Source: an uncultured Lachnospiraceae bacterium (lineage in GTDB: Bacteria; Bacillota; Clostridia; Lachnospirales; Lachnospiraceae). From it: a DNA stretch of 35,078 bases. Where the stretch lies: assembly GCA_910588125.1 (NCBI GenBank), contig CAJUPI010000032.1, positions 1 to 35,078 on the forward strand, written 5' to 3'. The notes beneath the pieces were generated by a model. It saw nothing but the letters and a program-made list of their open reading frames with translations, was not told the DNA's origin and searched no databases. Positions within the stretch are counted from its first letter, which is position 1; each line of letters begins with the position of its first letter. The position numbers and the translations under genes were made by a program. Of this stretch, positions 15,338 through 23,487 are shown piece after piece.

Positions 15338-16795
15338 TTAATACAACAGCCGCACAATCCCTTTATCCGTCACAAAACTGCAGGGATACATCCGAATCCG
15401 GTGTTTCCCGGCGTCATAATACAGCAGCCCGAAAAGCGCCTGTTCCTTTAGCACCTCCGGATCCGGAATCTGTGGCAAAGCCTCCATGCCATCCTGCCAA
15501 CCGTCCCGCCCGGCCAGCTCAATCCGGCCGCCGGCATGATCCTCCAGCACCCAGCATTTTCCCTGCTCCGTCTCTATGACGCCAACGCGTGAAAAGGAGA
15601 GCAGCATTCCGCAGTAATCCTCCGACAGCAGATTCTTCATTTCATTCTTCGCCAACTTGACCGCCGCGCTAACGTCTTTTTGCGCATAACCCTTCACCGC
15701 TGCAAGTACCTTAGCCGTCACCGGTTCAAATGTGGCCATATCCCAGCGGACCCTTCGGTTGATACTGCCCGGATAATAATAAAGCCGGCCAATCCTAGCC
15801 ACCTCAAAGCAGGAGTCTTCCTGCTTTACATATTTTAACGCCTTCACCGGACGATAGTTGCAGGTAGCGCAGATCTCTCCTGTATCCACATCCACCCAAT
15901 ATCCCTGATCGATATACTCTTTCCTTGCAGCGTCATAATGAACCTGGAAAGAAAGCTGCAAAAGCCTTGCCTGTTCTTTTAAAAGCCCCAGCTCCCCTAA
16001 CTGCTCCAGCTTCCAGATCCCTCCCAGCTTCTCATAGAGAACATCATCATCCGCCTCTGGCTGATCCGTCTCCAGCTTTTCATTCAGATAGGCCGCTGCT
16101 TTTTTCTCCAGCGCCCGCAGCCTTTTCAGTACCTCTACCGCCTGATGATAATGGCATTTATCCGAGTCCTTCTGATAGGCTTCCATCTCCAGTATCAGCT
16201 GGTTAAAATAGTTCTGCGGCCCTGGCAGATAGTAATCTCCCAGCTGCTTTGCCAGATCCCGGTAATTCTTGAGAGAAACGCTCCCCATCGAAGAAAGTCC
16301 TGTATTCATCAGCTGATCCGTCAGTTGCTTCATCAGGCGAAGTCCCTCCAGCTGTTTCTTGATCTTCTTGGCCTTCGCCGCCTTCCCCGCCCGGATGCTT
16401 TTTTCTGAAGCCGGCTTTTTCTCTCCCGCCGGTTCTGCCTTTTTCGCTTCCCGCGCCTGCTTTTTCTCCCGCTTATCCAGAATATCTGCCGGAATCTCAC
16501 CCGCCGCAAACTCCTTCCCGGCTGCCATCTCAAACATCAGCGCCAGGCTGTGCTTGCAGGGAAACTGCCGGCTGGGACAGCTGCAGCGAAATACCGGATG
16601 ATCCTCATCGGCAAAATCTGCCGACACCACATAGTTGGACTTCCCGCTTCCTTTACATTCCCCCATATAAAAGCTGTCATCCTCTGATCTCATACGCGAC
16701 ACAAATCCGCCCCCTATAGAAATCTTTCTGCCATTGCTCACGGCATTGGCATTCGGCGCGAAAGCCGCGATCTGCTGCTCACTAAATGTCCTCAT
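15338..16795 (-). CDS. SWIM zinc-finger protein (YehQ-like)
   Basis: A 485-residue protein with an N-terminal SWIM zinc finger: C71-S-C73 and C80-K-H82 in FRCSCPSRQFPCKHSL, matching CxCx(n)CxH. SWIM fingers bind DNA or protein. A Lys/Ala/Glu-rich linker follows at about residues 105-150, then a largely alpha-helical remainder of unknown fold. The ATG at 16795 is preceded by AAGGAGGAGG. It is the first gene of the six-gene operon. No strong promoter was identified upstream, where a remnant of the palindromic element lies at 16855-16888. Clusters of SWIM, MoxR, DUF5682 and VWA genes exist in many bacteria, including yehLMPQ of E. coli. Confidence 0.87.
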   Translation of the reverse strand: MRTFSEQQIAAFAPNANAVSNGRKISIGGGFVSRMRSEDDSFYMGECKGSGKSNYVVSADFADEDHPVFRCSCPSRQFPCKHSLALMFEMAAGKEFAAGEIPADILDKREKKQAREAKKAEPAGEKKPASEKSIRAGKAAKAKKIKKQLEGLRLMKQLTDQLMNTGLSSMGSVSLKNYRDLAKQLGDYYLPGPQNYFNQLILEMEAYQKDSDKCHYHQAVEVLKRLRALEKKAAAYLNEKLETDQPEADDDVLYEKLGGIWKLEQLGELGLLKEQARLLQLSFQVHYDAARKEYIDQGYWVDVDTGEICATCNYRPVKALKYVKQEDSCFEVARIGRLYYYPGSINRRVRWDMATFEPVTAKVLAAVKGYAQKDVSAAVKLAKNEMKNLLSEDYCGMLLSFSRVGVIETEQGKCWVLEDHAGGRIELAGRDGWQDGMEALPQIPDPEVLKEQALFGLLYYDAGKHRIRMYPCSFVTDKGIVRLLY

Positions 16796-16854
16796 TCTAC
16801 CTCCTCCTTAAAAATCCAGCCCTCCAGAGCCATTTCCTGTAAATAAAAAAGTAT

Positions 16855-16888
16855 GCGTACCTTCTGAAAAAACTGACTAAATGACATT
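16855..16888 (+). repeat. Terminal remnant of the palindromic element
   Basis: GCGTACCTTCTGA, then ACTAAATGACATT, match the right end of the complete copies. The arms and centre are absent. Sequence continuing to about 16990 is also alike to the flank of the copy at 6157-6464. Confidence 0.75.
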
Positions 16889-16940
16889 GATCCCCCGGAG
16901 GTTTTTTGTTCTATAGGCACGTACTTTCCTTATATAGAAT

Positions 16941-16985
16941 AAAAAACAGGAGAAATCGAAGCAACGCTCCCATCTCCCCTGTTTC
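16941..16985 (-). terminator. Terminator of yebC
   Basis: On the minus strand AAACAGGGGAGA pairs with TCTCCTGTTT through a small bulge and is followed by TTTTTTATTC. It lies about 90-130 bp after the yebC stop codon. Confidence 0.7.
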
Positions 16986-17073
16986 TGTTTCAAACCAGCA
17001 CCCTGATGAACCAAAAAACCGAACAGACCAAACGCACGCCTGACCGTTTTCCTTTTCTCACTTTAATAATCTT

Positions 17074-17802
17074 TTATTCGTCCCAATTATGGTATACGGC
17101 CTGAACATCGTCATCGGCATCCAGCAGATCCAGAAGCCGGTTCATCCGTTTGATATCCTCCTCGGCAGTCAGCTCCACCCAGGTCTGAGGAATCATCGTC
17201 ACATCCGCCTCAAGCATCTCAATCCCCGCCTTCTCCAGCGCTTCCCGCACCTGGCTGAAATCATCCGGAGCCGTAATCACCTCATAGCTGTCCTCTTCCT
17301 CAGCAAAATCCTCCGCGCCGGCATCCAGCGCCAACATCATCAGTTCATCCGGATCCATCTCGCAATCTTCCTTACCGATGATGATCTGCCCTTTCTTATC
17401 AAACATGAAAGATACGCTTCCCTGCGCGCCGACATTGCCATTGCCCTTGGTAAAGGCGCTCCGCACATTCGCTGCGGTACGGTTCTTATTGTCCGTCAGC
17501 GCATCTACGATAATAGCCACTCCGCTCGGCCCATACCCCTCATAAGTCAAAATCTCATAGTTGACGGAGTTCGCATCCCCTGCCGCCTTCTTGATACCAC
17601 GATCAATGGTGTCATTAGGCATATTGTTGGCCTTGGCCTTGGCAATCACGTCACGAAGCTTACTGTTATTCGCCGGATCGGGCCCGCCCTCCTTCACCGC
17701 CACCGCCAGCTCTCTGCCAATCACGGTAAAGATCTTGCCCTTCGCGGCATCATTCTTCTCTTTTTTATGCTTGATGTTTGCAAATTTAGAATGTCCAGAC
17801 AT
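17074..17802 (-). CDS. yebC: YebC/PmpR/TACO1 family protein
   Basis: A 242-residue member of the YebC family, close to the usual 240-250. The hallmark N-terminus MSGHSKFANIKHKKEKNDAAKGKIF is present, with the downstream NNMPNDTIDRGIKKA and YEGYGPSGVAI segments. Family members have been described as DNA-binding regulators and, more recently, as factors easing ribosome stalling at difficult peptide stretches; which applies here is not shown. The ATG has AAGGAG 11 bp upstream. A promoter lies inside the end of mutM, so it can be transcribed apart from the jet unit. A terminator follows. Confidence 0.95.
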   Translation of the reverse strand: MSGHSKFANIKHKKEKNDAAKGKIFTVIGRELAVAVKEGGPDPANNSKLRDVIAKAKANNMPNDTIDRGIKKAAGDANSVNYEILTYEGYGPSGVAIIVDALTDNKNRTAANVRSAFTKGNGNVGAQGSVSFMFDKKGQIIIGKEDCEMDPDELMMLALDAGAEDFAEEEDSYEVITAPDDFSQVREALEKAGIEMLEADVTMIPQTWVELTAEEDIKRMNRLLDLLDADDDVQAVYHNWDE

Positions 17803-17855
17803 ACAAACTCTGCTCCTTATCTTTTCTCTTTTCGTCCTTTTGGGAATACTCTTTC

Positions 17856-17884
17856 ATTTTAACACTACTTTTCCTGAATATCAA
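17856..17884 (-). promoter_or_regulatory. Promoter of yebC inside the 3' end of mutM
   Basis: On the minus strand TTGATA (17884-17879) and TAAAAT (17861-17856) are 17 bp apart. The -35 box lies in the last mutM codons and the stop codon lies in the spacer. Confidence 0.65.
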
Positions 17885-18713
17885 CCCCGTTTTCATTCTG
17901 GCATTCCGGACAGTAGGTACTGCTTCTTGCGGACAGCCGGATCCGGCAAAACGGCGTCTGGCAGCGCGGACATGGCTGCCCTTCCCGCCCATATGCCAAC
18001 AGCGGCCCGTTGCGGTATTCCTTCCCCCTCCCTGCCAGATATTCCTCCGGCGTCATACGGTTATCCTCAATTCCCTTTTCCAGCATGGCCGGGATCGCCG
18101 CCGCCAATCGCTCCCATTCCCCTGCCTTAAGAGAGTTCGCCGGCCTTCCCGGGGCAATGCGCGCCTGGAACAAAATTTCATCTCCGTGAATATTGCCAAT
18201 CCCCGCAATTACACTCTGATCTAACAGACATTCCTTGATCGCCCTTTGCCGCTTTCCCAGCCGCTTTTGCAGCCAATCTCCGGTCAGCTCTTCATCAAAT
18301 GGCTCTAATCCCAGCTTCTCCATCCCGGTGAAGGTATCCGTCTCCCCTTCCCGCAAAAGCCAGAATCTCCCGAAACGGCGCGTGTCGATAAATCGGAGTT
18401 CCCGGCCGTCCTCCAGGCCAAAAATCAGATGCGTATGCTTTTCCTCCGGAAATTCTGGCGGCGTCACTAACAACTGCCCCGTCATCCGCAGATGCAGCCA
18501 AACCGCATCTCTGTTATCCAGCACAAGCGAAAGAAATTTTCCCCGCCGCCCCATCCCAGTCATTCTCCGCCCGCATACCGCTCGCACAAACTCCTCCGGC
18601 AAAGGATGCGCAATAATCTCCGGTCGGTTCACCGTGATTCTCTCGATCTTGTGCCCTCTTATCTGCGGCTCCAGAATCCGGCGGACCGTCTCCACCTCCG
18701 GCAATTCCGGCAT
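17865..18713 (-). CDS. mutM: Formamidopyrimidine-DNA glycosylase
   Basis: MutM/Fpg removes 8-oxoguanine and formamidopyrimidines from DNA and nicks the abasic site. The 282 residues include the catalytic N-terminus MPELPEVET (P2 is the nucleophile after Met removal), HLRMTGQL, the helix-two-turn-helix core SVIAGIGNIHGDEILFQA, and a C-terminal zinc finger with CPRC and CPEC pairs. The H2TH motif has GNIHGDE where GNIYADE is common, a mild variation. It starts 11 bp after aroD with a GGAGGAG site and ends the jetABC-aroD-mutM unit. Confidence 0.94.
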   Translation of the reverse strand: MPELPEVETVRRILEPQIRGHKIERITVNRPEIIAHPLPEEFVRAVCGRRMTGMGRRGKFLSLVLDNRDAVWLHLRMTGQLLVTPPEFPEEKHTHLIFGLEDGRELRFIDTRRFGRFWLLREGETDTFTGMEKLGLEPFDEELTGDWLQKRLGKRQRAIKECLLDQSVIAGIGNIHGDEILFQARIAPGRPANSLKAGEWERLAAAIPAMLEKGIEDNRMTPEEYLAGRGKEYRNGPLLAYGREGQPCPRCQTPFCRIRLSARSSTYCPECQNENGVDIQEK

Positions 18714-18724
18714 TTTTCTCCTCC

Positions 18725-19489
18725 TTACTCCAGATTCCGATGAATGACCTCCAGCACTTCCGCCAGCTCGCGCGCGCCCGGCTGTCCCGGCGCTGACCGC
18801 TGTCCGACCGCTCCATAAGTAAGGGCTGAGCCAAAGGTCTCTCCCACCAACCGGCTGATGAGTCCCAGCGATGCCATCGACATTGTGACCACCGGATGAT
18901 TCACCGCTTCCTCGCTCATCTCCAATGTCACTTCTAAAAGCGCCAGCACATCTTTCTTTGACTGCGGCATCACTGCCAGCTTCAAAATATCAGCGCCCAG
19001 CTGCTGCATTTTCCGAAAACGCCCCAGCATCTCTTCCTTTGGCGGCGTTTTGAAAAAATCATGATTCGAGCAGATGACCCGTACCTGCAGCCGATGCGCC
19101 TCCTCAATGATCCGCATCACCGCCTCATCTCCGGTCATCAGCTCCACATCCAGCATATCGGCAAATCCACTCCGTACCACAGCAAGGTTCAATGCCTCAT
19201 ACTCCCTGGCAGGCAGCGCCTTTTCCCCGCCTTCCCTAGCCGTCCGGAAGGTAAAAAGAAGCGGCTTCTCTGCCAGAGCCTCCCGAAGACGTCCTGCCAG
19301 CCAGATCACTTTGTCTGTCTGTAAGGCATCCTCATACCAGTCCGCCCGCCACTCCACAATATCCACCGGAATTTCGGCCATATTCTTTGCCGCCTGCAAG
19401 ATTCCCTCTGCCGTGGCGGCGACGATCGGGACACAGATCTTCGGCTTTCCCTGCCCAATCACCACATTTCTCACAACTACTGGTTTCAT
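18725..19489 (-). CDS. aroD: Type I 3-dehydroquinate dehydratase
   Basis: AroD converts 3-dehydroquinate to 3-dehydroshikimate in the shikimate pathway. The 254 residues match the type I (Schiff-base) enzyme: VEWRAD (45-50), catalytic H143 in CSNHDFFKTP, and the Schiff-base lysine K170 in ADILKLAVMPQ. C-terminal SMASLGLISRL and GSALTYGAVGQRSAPGQ complete the family pattern. Its start codon overlaps the jetC stop as TAATG, and its ribosome site lies within the last jetC codons, so translation is coupled. It occupies the slot where a complete Wadjet operon often has jetD. No other shikimate gene is in the window. Confidence 0.95.
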   Translation of the reverse strand: MKPVVVRNVVIGQGKPKICVPIVAATAEGILQAAKNMAEIPVDIVEWRADWYEDALQTDKVIWLAGRLREALAEKPLLFTFRTAREGGEKALPAREYEALNLAVVRSGFADMLDVELMTGDEAVMRIIEEAHRLQVRVICSNHDFFKTPPKEEMLGRFRKMQQLGADILKLAVMPQSKKDVLALLEVTLEMSEEAVNHPVVTMSMASLGLISRLVGETFGSALTYGAVGQRSAPGQPGARELAEVLEVIHRNLE

Positions 19490-22400
19490 TATTCCTCCTC
19501 CGTCCCCTCCTGCAGGCGTTTAAACTCCCTTTTCTCAAACTCCTGCACTGAGATCGCCTTCTTGTTGGGATTGGCAAACACAAAAACCTTGTCTACCGTT
19601 TCCAGATAATTTTGTATCTTATCATTCGTCGCACTGATCAGCGCCTGGAATCCCAGCCCGCGGATCAGCCGGATACAGCTGGCCACCTTCTCGGCATCCA
19701 TCTTCGAAAACGCCTCATCCAGTACCACCAGCCGCAGCGTCGGATTCCGCAAAAGCCCCGAATCTCCATCCAGCTTATACATCCGTGCAAAACTGGCCAG
19801 CAACGCTACATAGAGCGGGTTCTGCCCTTCGCCTCCGGAATTCTTCTTCAGCATCCGGCTGAGGCGGATCTGCAATACTCCGTCTTCATTCTGGATCAGT
19901 TGCTGCATGTCAAAGGAGAGATATGTGCGATAGTCCGCATACTTATCCATATTCCTCCGAGACTCCTCTAATTCCTCCGCTGTCGCATTTTCCGGCGGAA
20001 TAAATACCCGGATCAGATCATTCATCATCGCCCCGTAATGATTTTCGTGCTCTACGGTAAACAGATTCAGCTGATAATCCAGCCCGGGATTCAGCTCCGA
20101 CGGGTTGATATCCAGAGCTTCATCCATAAACATATCATAATACTGCCCGTCCGGCCCCTTGTTTTTTCCAATGTAGAACTGATATTTGTCCTTTCCAAAA
20201 TCCAACCGGCTGATAATCCGGTTCAGCTCATCTTTCTGCTGCAAGGCCTCCTTGATGGCACTGCGGATCTTATACATAAAATCATCTTTAAAGTGCTCCG
20301 CCGCCATCCGCGCCTGCTTAGCTGCCCGCGCCCGGAATTCCTCCAGCCGCTCATCGTTTAAATGTTCGAAAAGCTCCTGGTACTCCCGGTTATCCTCCCT
20401 GGCCGGCGAAAAATTACGGTTCTGGTATGCCCGGAGATAATCGGTTCGCAGCTCCACTAGCCGGTTTAATTCCTGCTGCCGCAGTTTTTCCGCCTTCGCC
20501 TGCCTGTCCAGATATTCATCACGCAAACGATCATATCGCAGCGGACGGCGTTCTTCTAAAAGCTGGTTTAGCTCCTCTTCCAGCTTTGGCTGTACCGCCA
20601 AGGCCTGCTCCTTTGCCACCAGTGCTTCGTTTAGCCGGAGGAGATTCTCCTGCTCCCGCTGCTTTTCCCGTTCCATCTCGTCCGCACTGCGCTGCCTCTG
20701 GCGCAGAACATTCCTTCGCTGGCCAATCAGCTCCAAAAGCGTCTGCCGCTCCTCCTGCCACTGCTTCACATTCTGTGAGGAGAGCTCCTCCAGCTTTGCC
20801 CGCAAACGCTTTTGTTCTGCCTGCTTTTGCGGATAACTGTCCATATCCCGCTGCCAGTCCAGATACACAGATAACTCCTGGCTCAACGCCTCCAGCCCCT
20901 GAAGCCGTTCTGCCTCCTTCACAAGCTCCTGCTGCGGCTTCATCGCCGCCTCCAGCTCCTCCATAGATTGCTCCAGCAGCCGGATTCTCTGCCGCACGCT
21001 GTTTTTGCCAATATAGGCCGATGTCGTATAGAGCGCCGGGCTGATATGCTGGATCCGATAACTGCGGTAACACACACAGTTCTTCGTGATCCCCACCTTA
21101 TGCCGGCGCAGCTCTTCGGCATCTTCGCATTTGATCACCTGGCCCAGTAAATAGTCCACATATGCCTGGGCAAAATCTCTTCCGGCCTCCACCTCCTCGG
21201 CCAGCGCCCCTGGCTCCCGCCGGTGTTCATTCGCCATTACCCGCTCCGTGTCCAGCACCGAAACCCGGCAAAACCTCGTCCGATCCATTCCCTCATAGAG
21301 CCGAAGGGCGGCTGCCGCATACCGCGGCTCCGTCAGAAGCGTCAGCTTATGATAACCTAAATACCCTTCCACGGCATTCCGCCATTCTTCGTTTCGGATA
21401 TCCAGCAGATCCGCCAGGATATGTACCTGTATGCTCTTTCCCGTCTCCCGGCAAAGAGCATTCTGTAAAAGCATGCGCGCCTGTTCCAGCTCCTTGGGAT
21501 ATGCCTTATTGCCTGCTTTTAGCTGGCTGCGTTCCTCCCGGGCGCGCTCTAAGCCTTTTTTCAGCTCCCGCAGCTCCCCCTGGGCATTCTGCTGCTGCTT
21601 TCCTGCATCCTTTTTCAGCTCCTCCAGATCCTTTTTCAGTCTTGCTAATGCTTCCTCCTGGATGGTTCCCTTGACAAATGCCTCGATATCCCACAATGTC
21701 CGGTTTGAAACACAGTCTTCCTTCTCCCAGGCTTTCAGGCGCTCTGCTGTCCGCTCCCAGCGCGCTTTGCTGCCGCCCAGACGCTCCGTCAGCTCATTCA
21801 GCGACAAAAGCTGCTCCCTCATCTGATCATAGCCACTCATGGAAATCTGCCGGAAAAGCTCCTCGCTTCTTGCCGTCATCTCCTCCAGCTCTCTCTGCAG
21901 CTTTTCCGTCTCCTGTATCGCCCTGTCGGCATTCTCCTGCAACATCTGTATCTTTTCTTGGCACTCTGACACCTCCAGGCGTCCTTGCAGAATGTCTAAC
22001 CGCGCTCCGAAATAGCCGCAGTCGTCCCGCTCCTGCCGCCGCCTTATCATCTGCTGATACTGCAGACAGATTCCCTTTAACATCTCGATCTCCCGGCAGG
22101 TATCTTCGATCTTCCTCTGCATGCGCCCATATTCCATGACACTCTGCTGCATGTCCTCGATATGGATATCCTGCTCCATACAGATATATTCCTTTACAAA
22201 ATCCTCCAGACGGATATTCATCCGGAACGGAATCGCCCGCTTAAAAAGCAGCGGAAATCTTTCCGCATCTAATCCTCCCAGCCAGACATCATAGAGCTGT
22301 CTGCGGAACCGCTCATTATGAGAACCGAAATAACATTCCTCCTTCGGAAAATTCCCCAAAAGCCACCGTTTGACCTCCTCAACTGACATCGCGCGATCGG

Positions 22401-22848
22401 CCATTCGATACTCATGCTCCGGCAGCGATCCCGAATGCCGGAAAAACATCCGTGCGATCTCATTGGTAGCCGTTTCCACATCAAACACCACTCCCACACA
22501 CTGACATTCTCCCGTATCCGTCCGCCGCAGCTCCAGCACAATCGTACTGGAAAAATTTTGGTTCCTCAGATAAGAAAATCGATTATCCTCCCCGATGTTG
22601 ACCATCCCCCGCAGATATTCGATCAGGCTGCGGTCAGAATCATCCGCCGCTGCCTTGTTGAAAAATCCCCGGCCGTCCGTGTTGGCGTAAAGCACGATCT
22701 GCATGGCATCAATCACGGTTGATTTCCCGCTGCCCGAATGCCCGGTAAAAAAATTGATCTCCTCATGGAAGGATAAGATCTTGTGCCGGATATAATGCCA
22801 GTTGTTCAGGCAAATCCTCGACAATGCCTCAAACCTCTGTTTCTCCAT
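19489..22848 (-). CDS. jetC: Wadjet JetC / MksB-like SMC ATPase
   Basis: A 1119-residue SMC-family ATPase related to MukB, MksB and JetC. The head has Walker A GHSGSGKST (36-44) near the N-terminus. Long coiled coils rich in Glu, Leu, Arg and Gln occupy about residues 230-420 and 600-830, around a hinge-like segment (about 440-580). The C-terminal head has the signature SGGEGQN (about 1004-1010) and Walker B LRLVVLDEAF (about 1038-1047). It would form the motor of a loop-extruding complex with JetA (kleisin-like) and JetB. The start at 22848 was chosen for its GAGGAGG site 9 bp upstream; it overlaps the end of jetB. An ATG at 22857 is the alternative. Confidence 0.92.
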   Translation of the reverse strand: MEKQRFEALSRICLNNWHYIRHKILSFHEEINFFTGHSGSGKSTVIDAMQIVLYANTDGRGFFNKAAADDSDRSLIEYLRGMVNIGEDNRFSYLRNQNFSSTIVLELRRTDTGECQCVGVVFDVETATNEIARMFFRHSGSLPEHEYRMADRAMSVEEVKRWLLGNFPKEECYFGSHNERFRRQLYDVWLGGLDAERFPLLFKRAIPFRMNIRLEDFVKEYICMEQDIHIEDMQQSVMEYGRMQRKIEDTCREIEMLKGICLQYQQMIRRRQERDDCGYFGARLDILQGRLEVSECQEKIQMLQENADRAIQETEKLQRELEEMTARSEELFRQISMSGYDQMREQLLSLNELTERLGGSKARWERTAERLKAWEKEDCVSNRTLWDIEAFVKGTIQEEALARLKKDLEELKKDAGKQQQNAQGELRELKKGLERAREERSQLKAGNKAYPKELEQARMLLQNALCRETGKSIQVHILADLLDIRNEEWRNAVEGYLGYHKLTLLTEPRYAAAALRLYEGMDRTRFCRVSVLDTERVMANEHRREPGALAEEVEAGRDFAQAYVDYLLGQVIKCEDAEELRRHKVGITKNCVCYRSYRIQHISPALYTTSAYIGKNSVRQRIRLLEQSMEELEAAMKPQQELVKEAERLQGLEALSQELSVYLDWQRDMDSYPQKQAEQKRLRAKLEELSSQNVKQWQEERQTLLELIGQRRNVLRQRQRSADEMEREKQREQENLLRLNEALVAKEQALAVQPKLEEELNQLLEERRPLRYDRLRDEYLDRQAKAEKLRQQELNRLVELRTDYLRAYQNRNFSPAREDNREYQELFEHLNDERLEEFRARAAKQARMAAEHFKDDFMYKIRSAIKEALQQKDELNRIISRLDFGKDKYQFYIGKNKGPDGQYYDMFMDEALDINPSELNPGLDYQLNLFTVEHENHYGAMMNDLIRVFIPPENATAEELEESRRNMDKYADYRTYLSFDMQQLIQNEDGVLQIRLSRMLKKNSGGEGQNPLYVALLASFARMYKLDGDSGLLRNPTLRLVVLDEAFSKMDAEKVASCIRLIRGLGFQALISATNDKIQNYLETVDKVFVFANPNKKAISVQEFEKREFKRLQEGTEEE

Positions 22849-23446
22849 CTCCTTCATCCTCCTCACCGTAGCTCTCAACCAACGCCCGCACATCATCCCC
22901 CATCAAAACCACCTGAATGGTTGGATAGATCACCAGGCGGCTCTGTCCGTCCAGCTCCTCCAGCACATCCAGCGGCTCTATCAGCTGATACCGCTTTAAT
23001 AGCGCCAGTGTCCGCCGGATCTCCGTCACCGACGGCTGCTTTCTCAGCAGACGGTATGTCCCCAGCTTCTCATGAATCTCTCCCAGGGAGGTCACAGCAT
23101 TCACTGACGTGGATACCGCAGACATCTGTTCATCATAGATCAGCTTTAACACTAAAATATAAAAGGTCGCCAGCTTCGAAAGCTTCTCTCCCACCACCTG
23201 CCCGCCTCGAAGATAGATCACCCCAAGCTGGCTGTTCTCCACCACCTCAATCTCCAGAATGGCAAAATATGCCCGGATAAACTCCAAATGTTTACCGCAT
23301 TGATAATAATCCCGGTTCACCTGATAGCGCTTCGTCTTACGATCGTACCGCCGCTCCAGGACAAAGGTCTGCCGGGTCAACTGCTGAATGGACTCTGTCA
23401 CACCCCGCTGCTCCTCCGGGGACAACTCCTCATAATAATCGATCAT
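22829..23446 (-). CDS. jetB: Wadjet JetB / MksE-like subunit
   Basis: A 205-residue protein, the size of the winged-helix (KITE-like) subunit of Wadjet and MksBEF complexes. Its pattern of a basic N-terminal portion, LEFIRAYFAILEIEVVENSQLGVIYL in the centre, and a helical C-terminus with RRTLALLKRYQLIEPLD fits a winged-helix protein. Assignment rests mainly on its place between jetA and jetC. The start at 23446 has AAGGAG 5 bp upstream; the open frame reaches back to 23485 without a comparable site. It overlaps jetC by 20 bp. Confidence 0.85.
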   Translation of the reverse strand: MIDYYEELSPEEQRGVTESIQQLTRQTFVLERRYDRKTKRYQVNRDYYQCGKHLEFIRAYFAILEIEVVENSQLGVIYLRGGQVVGEKLSKLATFYILVLKLIYDEQMSAVSTSVNAVTSLGEIHEKLGTYRLLRKQPSVTEIRRTLALLKRYQLIEPLDVLEELDGQSRLVIYPTIQVVLMGDDVRALVESYGEEDEGDGETEV

Positions 23447-23487
23447 TAATGCTCCTTTTTGCTTCTTTCGGCTCCTGGCGCACACAA

